Below, piece by piece: positions 33,101-45,100 of a DNA stretch of 47,927 bases (positions are counted from its first letter, which is position 1; every line of letters begins with the position of its first letter). The DNA lies in contig JAHITE010000062.1 in NCBI GenBank assembly GCA_018817585.1, forward strand, positions 1-47,927, given 5' to 3'. The position numbers were made by a program, and so were the translations under genes. The notes below the pieces were generated by a model. The model searched no databases. It was not told the origin of the DNA and saw only the letters and a list, made by a program, of their open reading frames with translations. The stretch is from Candidatus Omnitrophota bacterium (lineage in GTDB: Bacteria > Omnitrophota > Gorgyraeia > B26-G9).

Positions 33101-36100
33101 TAGCTTGCCCCAGGAGCTGATATTTCGTATGTATATAAATACTGGTAAGCCCCAACATCTTCCGTAAAATCAATTCCGCCCGCGCTGGTTGTTGTTGGGA
33201 ATAAAGCTTGTTTTAACCCTGATCCCGCATCGCTGGCGCTAACATAAACCCGAAAAGCGGAATAAGCAAGACCGGAATAATAAATCGTATTTCCGCTGAT
33301 ACTTAAATAATCACCACCGGCATATTCTATTATTTGATAAATAGAAGTCGCTGCCGGAACACTAGTATCGATGTAAAACGGGCCAAGACTTGCCGCCGTG
33401 GATTCCCAATTACCTACATTATCAACGCTGCGCACATGAACATAATGTGTATTAGCATCAGACAGCGCCGCGCTTGTAATTGAGTTCTGGGTTTGTTCTA
33501 TGTCTTTTACACTATCAGGCAATGTTGTCGGATTATTATCCCAAAGCACAGAATAACCGTCTACGCCGCTAGCTGAATCTGTTGCTAAGCTCCAGCTTAC
33601 TGTTACAGTATTATCCCGTGACTGCGGATCATTCCAAATGCTTATTGCGTTATTATGAGAAGTTGTAGCTAAGTCTAAAACACTGCTTGGCACCATAGAA
33701 TCAACAATATAACTTCCTGCTGAATTTAAAATACTGTCCTCGGCATCAGGTGAAAATTCAAAAGTAATCCCATTTACCGGCACGCTTATATCCACAATAG
33801 CCCCATCAGTTACTGTACCGGCCAGATCAACCGTAACATAAAGCTCTTCTGTTCCCGCGATTGGAATTGTCACATTAATATCTGAAAAAGTAATACTGCC
33901 TCCGGAAAAACTTCCCGCGCCAACCTGGGCGTCAATGCCGTGACTAAAAGTCCCTGAATTATTACTATCATAATACAGTTTTACTGAACTTATCTGAGCG
34001 TCTAAAATAGTACCTGTATTATTTAGGATTATACTCTGGATATCATCTGCTGCCATAACATTGTTATTGGTTAAAGTCAGATCCATAAGCACATAGCCGC
34101 TTGCTCCTTGTCCGATATAACCGCTGGCTAGGGCATTAGCAATTATATCTATAGTAAGGGAAGAAGCCTGAACTACTAGATCTCCTTCTGTATTATTATC
34201 ATTTATCCCTCCGGCATCAACCGCAATGTTCAGAGTTTCTGCTGTATTATCAGTCATCCCAAACAAGGCAATACCCGCATCCTGCCCTGCATATGTATAC
34301 GTAGCCGTATCCGCACTTACTCCCCCATCAAGAAAACTGCCTGACCCGGTATTCAGTATCCAGGAAATATTATTAACATCCCCGGTTGTATCCAGGGTAA
34401 TAGTACCAGTATAATCTATTTTAGTATTACCATACTGATCATAGGCAGTTACAGAAATATCTTCACTAACTGATTGGATCGCAATATTATCATGGCTTAC
34501 TACAAAATAATTTAAAACATTAGAATTAACTGTTAAGTCTTCATCAGTATCATCATCCAATTTACCGCTTCCGCTCACAGAGATAAGAATCGTTTCTGCT
34601 TTTGTATCATTAACAGAAAGAGTAACTATCCCGTTATCAGTTGGGTCATATGTATAAACAGCCGTATCCACACTCGCGCCATTATCATTAAAAATTCCGC
34701 CGCCGCTTACATTGGCCCATGTAATTGTCGTATCTGTGCCGTTTGTATCTACAATTATACTCCCTGCATAATCGTCCTGATTATTATCATAGATATCTCT
34801 GGCGGTTATTGTTATGTTTTCCGCTATACCTGCTGTAGCACTACCGTCATGCAAAATATTAAAATGGTCAAGCCCAGCAGGAACAACAACCAGATTCCCT
34901 TCTGTATCATCATCAAATTTACCGGATCCTGAGATATCAATATCAATTGACTCAGCAACCGTATCATTTATCGTAAATCCAGCAGTCCCATTATCCGCGC
35001 TAAGAAATGCGTAAGTCGCGCTATCAAGCAAGTCACCCCCATCATTAAATACACCAATGCCTGCTATTTTCGTCCAGGTTATACTTGTAGCCGTACCATT
35101 GGTATCCAAAGTAATAGTACCGGCATAATTAGTTTTGATATTATTATAAACATCATAAGCTGTTATCGTAATTGATTCCGGAGTCCCGGCTATCGCATTA
35201 TTATCATGCGCGATAACAAATTTATCCAATGCTCCCGCGCCTACAGAAAGAATCCCTTCCATATCATTATCTGTTTTAGAGTCTCCGGCTACCGAAATAT
35301 CAAGAGATTCTAATTTTGTATCTATTATAGTTAATGTAACAACTCCGTTATCAGCGCCATCAAATATATAGGTTGCCGTATCTACAGCAACGCCGCCATC
35401 GGCAAAAACTCCATTGCCTGATATCTTCGCCCAGGTAATTGTCGTCGCGGAACCATTTGTATCTACTATAATCTGGCTTATATAATCAGTTATTGTATTA
35501 GAATATGCGTCTTTTGCTGTTATTGTTATATTCTCAGCAATCCCGGCTTCTGCCAAACCATCATGCATAATCACAAAATGATCAATCCCAGCTGGAACAA
35601 CTGTGATATTGCCTTCTGTATCATCATCTAATTTTGAATCACCTATAACAGAAATATTAAAACTTTCTGATTTTGTATTCGCTATGCTCAGAGTAACAAC
35701 TCCGTTATCAGCGCCATCAAATGTATAGGTTGCCGTGTCTACCGCGGCGCCGCCATCAGCAAAAACTCCATTGCCTGATATCTTTGCCCAGGTAATTGTT
35801 CCCGCTGTACCGTTTGTATCTATAGTTATTGAACCCGTATAATTGGTTACTGGATTTTGATTAGCATCATTAGCGGTTATTATTACATTATCCGCGATAC
35901 CAGCTATTGCATTATTATCATGGGATATACTGAAGTGATGCAATCCAGCAGGGTTAATCACCAAGTTACCTTCAGTATTATCGTCGATTTTGCCGCTTCC
36001 TGAAACTGCGATGTTTAATGTCTCTGTTTGGGTATTGGTAATATCCAAAATCACTACACCATTATCAACAGGATTAAATGTATAAGTTGCTGTGTCTACC

Positions 36101-39100
36101 GCGGCGCCGTCATCATTAAAAACACCGCTTCCGGCATTAAGCGTCCAGTTAATCGCGGAAGCTGTTCCATTAGTATCAATAGTCATCGTGCCCACATAAT
36201 TGCTAACAGTAACATCACTCACATCTTTCGCGGTTATCGTGATATGTTCAGGCACATTAGCAACCGCATTGCCGTCATGAGTGATTTTAAAATGATGAAA
36301 TCCTGCTGCAACTACTTCCAATTCCCCTTCATTATCATCGTCCGACTTTGAATCTCCGGTGACAGATAGATTAATCGTTTCCGCGGTATCGTCAGTCATT
36401 GTAAAAAGCGCACTGCCATTATCACCTAAATCAAACGTATATACAGCTGTATCATTACCAATGCCATTATCATTAAAGATCCCTGCCCCAGAAGTTGCCC
36501 AGGTAATCTCGCCGGTACTGCTGGTATCTAGGATAATCATGCCCACGTAATCTGTCTTTTGATTACCAAAAGCGTCATAAGCATCAACCATAATATTTTC
36601 CGGCGCGTTCTGTAAAGCAAATCCGTCATGGGTTATGGAAAAATGATCGATAAGGCCAGGCCCAACACTTAAAAGCCCCTCTGTATCATCATCAATTTTT
36701 AAATCCCCGGATACTGAAATATTCAGGTTTTCCAATATGGCATCCGTAATTGACAAGACCACAATACCATTATCACTTGCCGTATAAGTATAAATTGCCG
36801 TATCCGAATCTAAACCATTGTCCGCGAACACACCGGTTCCTGATACATTAGCCCAGCCGATTGAAGCCGCTGTCCCGTCTGTATCAACAATTATTTGTCC
36901 CGCGTAATTGCTGATTGTATTTCCATACTCATCTTTTGCAATAATCGTAATATTATCAGCAATACCAGCCTGCGCAACATTATCATGACTGATCAGAAAG
37001 TGATCAAGCCCTGCCGGCGCAAAAACAAGATTTCCTTCATCATTAAGATCTGTTTTACCATCACCGGTAATACTTATATCTATTGATTCAGCGCTAGTAT
37101 CAGTTATCGTAAAAACAGCAGTACTGTTATCTGAAGAACTAAAAGTGTAAGTCGCTGTATCCGCGCCGGCTCCATCGTCATTAAATGTTCCAAATCCCGC
37201 GAATATTGCCCAGCCTATCGTATCCAGACTGCCATTAGTATCCAGAGTGATTGAACCTGTATAATCCTCAATAACATTATGATACTGATCATGCGGCCTT
37301 ACAGTCACTTGCTCAGCAATACCTGCTACTGCCGCAGTATCATGATCAATATCAAAATGATCCAGCACATTAGGACTTATTACCAGATTACCCTCTGTAT
37401 TATTATCTAACTTACCGCCTCCGGTGACACTTATATTAATCGTCTCAGCAAGCTCATCTATAATTGCAAATACCGCTGAACCATTATCACTGGGATTAAA
37501 CGTATATATCGCTGTATCATCGTCACCCCCCGCATCAACAAAACTACCCAAGCCTGAAGATAAAGACCAGCTGATATCACCAGTACCATTTGTGTTCAGC
37601 GAGATCAATCCGTCATAGGAAGTCAATATATTCTCATAAATATCTTTTGCCGTAACTGTAACTAGCTCCGCTAAACCCGCGCTAGCCGCGCCATCATGCG
37701 CGATAACAAAGTGATCTAAAATAAGCTCAATAAACCTTGTGCCAGCTGAATTAAGTACCGAACTCTTAATAGCCGGAGCATTACTTAAAACAATTCCATT
37801 GACCGGAATTTCAATATCAATAATATCGCCCTCATTAACATTATTATTAAGATCAACCACTACAAATAAATCTTCTGTGCCGATCTGCGCCAAACTTATA
37901 CTTAAACCGGAAAAAGTTTTACTGCCTCCAGAAAATATACCGCTGCCAACCTGGGCATCTACTCCTGAGGTATAGTCGCCGGAATTATTACTATCATAAT
38001 ATAGTTTCACCGAAGATATTTCACTATCAGAAATAGTCCCGGTATTATTAAGAGTTACTGAAGTAATTGTATCTCCAGCCAAAACATTATTATTAGTAAT
38101 TGTCAAATCAAGAATAAGTATATCTGTTGCGCCCGCGGTAACCGATGCTGTAGTAACTGGATTCGCTACCGCGTCAGCAGTAACAGAAGAGGCCTGAACA
38201 GCTAAAGTACCTTCAGTATCATCATCGGTTTTAGCATCACCAATCACCGCGATATTTAAAGTATCCGCTTGACTACAGCTCAAAGTTAAAGTGACAATTC
38301 CCGCGTCTGAAACTATATAGCCATAAGTCGCGCTATCTATTCCAGTACCAGCATCACTAAAAACTCCGCCGCCTGTCTGTAAACTCCAAATTATTTCTCC
38401 TGTTTCATTAAGCGTGCTTACTAATATTGTCCCTAAATAATTGTCCTTAGTATTGCCATACAAATCCTTAGCAGTAATACTAACTTGCTCCGCGACATTT
38501 TGAATAGCACTATTATCATGGCTGATTAAGAAATGATCAATCGCTCCTGCTGAAACCACAAGATTTCCCTCTGAATTATCATCGCTCTTGCTGTCTCCGG
38601 CTACTGAAATATTAATTGTCTCTTTCTTAGTATCATTAATACTCAAACTAACTGCTCCCAGATCTCCTGAAACATATGTATAAGTTGCTGTATCTACACT
38701 TGCTCCGCCTTCAGCAAACGCTCCTCCTCCGCTTACCTTTGCCCAGGTAATTGCCGAGGCTGTTCCATTTGTATCTACTGTGATTGTTCCTGTATAAGAT
38801 GTTAAGGTAACATTATTAGCATCTTTGGCCGTGATCACAATCAATTCAGAAACTCCTGAATTTGCGATTCCATCGTGTGAAAGAATAAAATGATGAAGGC
38901 CATCAGGATTAATAATTAAGTTTAGTTCGGTATTATCATCAGTTTTGCCCTCACCAGACACAGAGATATTGATTGTTTCTTCCATAGCATCCGTAATATT
39001 CAAAACAACTACTCCATTATCTACAGCTGAAAACTGGTATGTACAGGTATCTTGCTCTGTATTCCCGTCAATAAAAGAGCCGTTTCCTGTTTGCAGGGCC

Positions 39101-42100
39101 CAGGCAATAGAATTATCTGTTCCGGTTGTATCTACCGTAATCTGCCCTTGATAAGTCTGCAAAGTATCCCCATTGGCATTCTTAGCAGTAATCGTAATTG
39201 ACTCTGCTGTACCAACAATCGCATTACCATCATGCGTAATCACAAAATGGTCAAGACCTGAAGAAGCAATATTAAGTGTGCCTTCAGTATCATCATCAGT
39301 CTTGCTATTTCCCAAAACCGAGATATTAATTGTTTCAGCAGTATAATCAAGAATATTAAGAACCACCACCCCATTATCTATGTCCGCAAATGTATAAATA
39401 GCTGTATCAACACTCGTGCCTCCGTCAACAAAAGTTCCGCTTCCAGAGTATAATGACCAAGCAATAGTTGTCGCTGTTCCTGTGGTATCCAGTGTGATTG
39501 TGCCGGTATAATCATCCTTGATATTATTATTCGCGTCATACGCGTAAATAGTGATTTGTTCTGATATTCCGGTTGTCGCTACTCCATCGTGAGAAATTAC
39601 AAAATGATCAATATCCCCGGGGATAAACACAAGATTGCCTTCAGCATCATTGTCAGTTTTAGCATCTCCGGCTACTGATATATTTATTGTTTCTGTCTTT
39701 ATATCAATAATACTTAATGTAACTACGCCATTATCTGTTAAATCATATGTATAAGAGGCAGTATCAAAACCCGCACCATTATCATTAAAAATTCCCGCCC
39801 CGCTTATATTGGCCCATGTAATTGTTGTTGCGGTTCCCGTTGTATCCACAGCTATTGTCCCAGTATAATCATATTTTGTATTCGCGTAAACATCTTTAGC
39901 TGTAATAATTATTGATTCCGCGATATCTGCGACGGCTTGATTATCATGAGAAACAACAAAATAATTTATTACACCAGGACTTACTGCCAAATCGCCTTCT
40001 GTATTATCATCCAGTTTTCCATCTCCAGTTATTGATATGTTTAATACTTCAGCTTTTATATCCGTAATGCTGAATATTGCCGCGCCGCTATCAGCCGGCA
40101 CATATGTATAGTTTGCTGTATCCACACTCGCACCGCCGTCATTAAATATCCCAAACCCGGAAACTAATTGCCAGGTAATAACTGTTGGTGTACCTGTAGT
40201 ATTTAAAGTTATTGTCCCGGCAAAATCATTTAGGGTATTTTCATAAGCATCTTTGGCTGTTACCGTAACATTGTCCGCTATTCCGGCAATCGCGGCTGTA
40301 TCGTGTAAAACAACAAAATGATCAAGCACAGCAGGATTTATAACCAAATTGCCTTCTGTATTATCATCACTTTTCGAATCTCCGGTTACTGATATATTCA
40401 AAGTTTCCGCTAAAGTATCATTCATATTAAATACAGCCGCACCATTATCCGCGACATTAAAAGCATAGGTTGCTGTATCAACACCTGCTCCTCCATCATT
40501 AAAGCTGCCATAGCCGCTTTGCAATGACCAGGTAATAAAATTAGACGTGCCGTTAGTATCTAAAGTAATCGTTCCGGTATAGTTAGTTATTACATTTCCA
40601 TAAGCATCTTTTGCCGTAATACTTACTTGTTCATTACCGCCGGCAATGCCCGCGCCATCATGGCTAATTACAAAATGATCAAGCATCCTTGTAATCTGCC
40701 GCGTTCCAGCTGAATTTAATACGCTTTGCTCTATTACCCCTGTTTTAGTCAAACTAATCCCGTTTACCGGAATAGCCGCGTCAATAATTTTGCCTACCAC
40801 CGCGTTTGAAGCAATATCAAACACAACAAAAAATTCCTCTGTTCCTCCATCAGCCGCGATATTTACATTAAACCCTGTAAAGGTCTTTGTGCCTGAAGCA
40901 AATGTTCCTGATCCTATTTGCGTATCAACTCCTGTTGTATAATCTCCGGAATTATTACTATCATAATAAAGTTTTACAGCTGAAATTTCAGAATCCGCCG
41001 CCGTTCCTGTATTGTTCACTGTAATTGCCGTAACCGTATCCAAAGAACCAGCACTATTAGTAATTGTAATATCTAGAATCAAATTATCCGTCTGCCCTGC
41101 CCCTACCTGAGTGCTTATAACACTGTTGGATGTTGAGCTTGCTCCGATCTCATAATAAACATTAACTGGAATCCAATCCAATAAGAAACTCCGAGTAGAA
41201 GCGAGTGAATCAGCAATAACTCTTACCCTAAAATTAGTGTCATTAATCTCAGCCTTAGTCCAAGTCCTTCCCCATGTATCAGTGGCACTGCCTAAAGTAT
41301 ATGTGCTTTCTGTTGTTGTAAGCGCCGGAGTTTTATACCCGGTACTGGTATAATTAAGCCCGCTGTTCCAGGAAAGTTCTAAAGCATAATATTGCGCTTT
41401 TGTTCCGGTTTCCAGTCTTGAGGTCTTTCCATCTATTCTTGCTTCAAAACCAAGAATAATCGCGTTATATGGCAAGGAATTGCCATAGTTATAATAATTA
41501 TGTACTTCGTTTTTTAGTGATGTAGCAAAAATCGAATTATTCACATAAGCATTAGCCGGGCTAGTGAAAGTTCCGCTATTAGCTGCAGCTGAGCGTAATC
41601 CCGTACTCTGTGTGCCAGGAGGATTAATTACTAAATTACCTTCTAAATCATCATCAATTTTACCATCGCCTGCTACTGATATGTTTATGCTTTCGCTGGA
41701 AGTATCTGTACAATTTAAGACAACAGTGCCATTATCCGCGCCGCTGAATGTATATGTCGCTGTATCAACACTTGCCCCGCCGTCTACAAACAAACCTACG
41801 CCTGATTGCAATGCCCAGGTCACAGCAGTAACCGTACCAGTAGTATCTATAGTAATACTGCCGGTATAGCTTGTCAGAGTATTCTCATTCGCGTCACGCG
41901 CGTAAATAGTAATTGGCTCAGCAATACCAGCTATTCCTGAAGTATCATGAAAAATTCTAAAATGGTCAATGACTCCCGGACTTACCGCCAGATCACCTTC
42001 AGTATTATTATCTGTCTTGCCATCCCCAGATACAGAGATATTAATCATCTCAGCTTTAGTATCATTTAAACTCAAAATTACTACACCGCTATCAGTTAAA

Positions 42101-45100
42101 TCATAAGTATAGGTTGCTGTATCAAATTCCGCCCCGCCATCGGCAAAAGAACCATTACCGCTAATAATCGCCCAGGTAATTGCATCTGCTGTTCCATTTG
42201 TATCTACAGTGATTGTTCCAATATAATCTGTTTTGGTATTGCCTACTGTATCCTTGGCAGTTATGGTCAGGTTTTCTCCAATACCCGCAGTAGCAGTAGT
42301 ATCGTGATTTATAAGAAAATAGCTTAAAAGCGCTGCGCCTACTTCTAAATTCCCTTCTGTATCATTATCAGTCTTTGAATCCCCTAATACATCTATGTCG
42401 ATTATCTCCTGGGTTGTATCATTTATTCCCAAAATTGCTGTCCCATTATCTAAAGCCGAAAATGTATAAGTACATGTATCTACACTTGCCCCATTGTCAT
42501 TAAAAGTTCCCAAACCACTGACTAATGACCAGGCAATCGTATTTGCCGTGCCATTAGTATCCACTGTAATGGTTCCGTTATAGCTGGTCATTGTATTACC
42601 CAAACTATCTTTTGCCGTTATCGTAATATTTTCTATTACGCCCGCGTTTGCCGTGCCGTCATGGATCACTACAAAGTTCTGGATAACCGGAGCTCCAATA
42701 GTAAGGCTGCCTTCATTATCATTATCGGTTTTTCCGTTTCCGGAAACCAGGATATTCAGAACCTCTTGCGCGATATCTGTGATTGAGAAAACCGCAGATC
42801 CATTATCAGCCAAATCAAATGTATATGTCGCTGTATCAGCGCTTGCTCCGCCATCCGCGAATAAACCAATTCCTGTTTTCAGCGCCCAGGCAATGCTAGC
42901 CGCAGTTCCATTGGTATCCAGAGTAATTGTACCTGTATAATCAGTCTTATTATTTCCATAAACATCTTTGGCGGTTACTGTAATATTTTCCGGCACACCG
43001 GCATTAGCGCTAGCATCATGCGCGATCACAAAATAATCAATTACCGCGGGAGAAACAATTAAATTACCTTCAGTATTATCATCACTTTTCCCATCACCGT
43101 TTACTGAAATATTTAAACTTTCCGCGGCCGTATCATTAATACTAAGCGTAACTGTACCTGCGTCGCCGGCAATAAATGTATACACTGCTGTATCAAACTC
43201 TGCCCCATTGTCTGTAAAAGTACCTGATCCATCTACATTTGCCCAATTAATCCTGTTTGGATCACCATCAGTATCTACAGTTATGGTTCCAATATAATCT
43301 GTCTTTATATTATTAAAAGCATCATAAACCGTAATTCCCACATTATCCGCGGTACCGGCAATTGCCGCATTATCATGGCTTATCACAAAATGATCCACCT
43401 CTCCTGGAACTAGGGTTAAATTTCCTTCTGTATTATCATCTATTATTGCTCCGTCAACAGCTGAAATATTTATTGTTTCAACCTTTGTATCTGTAATCGT
43501 AAACACAGCCACCCCATTATCATTATCATGAAATGTATACGACGCTGTATCTGCAACCGGCCCTCCATCGCTAAATGAGCCGCCTCCTAAACTCTTTGCC
43601 CAGGTAATAGCAGTGGCTGTACCAGTTGTATCAAGCATAACCGTGCCGGCATAATCTGTCTTTGTCTGCCCGCCTGTGTCTTTTGCCGTGATTGTAATTG
43701 TCTCGGCAATACCTGCTGTGGCCGAAGTATCGTGAGCAATAACAAAAGAACCTAAAGCTGTGGTAGAAATAGTCAAACCGCCTTCTGTATCATTATCAAT
43801 GTGGATTGAATCAGTAACCTCCACATCTAATATATCCGCAGCACTATCAGTTACCTGTAGTATTACCACGCCATTATCTAAAGCAGAGTATGTATAGGTA
43901 GCAGTGTCTACACCAGCACCGTTATCATTAAAACTACCGCTGCCGGTGTTTAAAGCCCAGGTTATTTCTCCTGTTTCATTCAAGGTGCTTAGAATGATAT
44001 TGCCTGTAAAATCTAAAACAGTACAATTAGTAATATTCTTTGCGGTAATCATTATATCTTCGGCAATATCCACCAATGCCTGTCCATCGTGATTTATCTC
44101 AAAGTGATCAACAGTTGTATCTATATCAAAAGTATCATCAGTATCATCAATTATGATATTGCCGGCAATATCTTGTGCCGCTGATACACTTATCACCGCA
44201 ATCCCATCACCAGTAGAACTATCAATAATATTCGTATTATAGACAGTATAAGTATCATTTGGGTTGGTTGTAGTTGACCAAACGCCGCTAAAAGAAACTG
44301 GTTGTAATTCGATTGCCCCGGCAGGGTCATAGCTTATTATAGGAGCCGCCCCAATATCCATTTCTTCCGAAAACATTAAAACAAACCTTAATTCACCTTG
44401 CGCCCTATGCCCGGTAGGATTCGGCAGTACGCTGATCATAACTGTGGGCTTTGTCCCATCGTAAATAAAAGTAAATAAGGTAAGCGGATTACTATAGTGA
44501 CCTAAGCTATCAAAGGTTCTTACTCTTAAATAATAAGTATCTTCTCCTGTAGGAGTACTAACGTTATAACTTACTCCTGCCTGTTCTTGAACAATGCCCG
44601 GCTCTCCAACAGGGCTTACCCCAAAATACACAGAATAACCGCTTACTCCTTGGCCATTGCCGTCAGCAGCACCTGACCATTCAAAGTAAGGAGTTTGATC
44701 TATACCTTGAGCCGTATTATCAGAAATAGCTGTACCTTTAGCTGATGAATCCCATGCGCTGCACGAAGCAATCGGATTAGTCGGAGCATTTATATCATAC
44801 TTAAAAATAAACAAAGTAATATCTGGACTATACAGCCCGAAATTGTCAAAAGCCCTTACCCGAAGATAGTAAGTTCCCTCAGCAGTGCCTAAAGCCACCT
44901 GGTAGTTATTAGCTGACTGCTCTTTAATTAATCCCGGCTCACCATTTGAGTCAATACCCCAGTATACGGAATATCCTGATACCCCTGAACCAGAACCATC
45001 ATTAGATCCTGACCACTCAAAATAAGGCGTATTATCAGCATCCTGCCATGTATCATTACTTATGGGATAAATTTTACTTGATGCTTGCCAGGCAAAAGCC

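Noticed and set aside
34190..44115. Regular repeats that might be taken for a CRISPR array or tandem satellite
   Set aside because: The period is about 350 bp, the frame is continuous, and the repeats are protein domains with synonymous drift.
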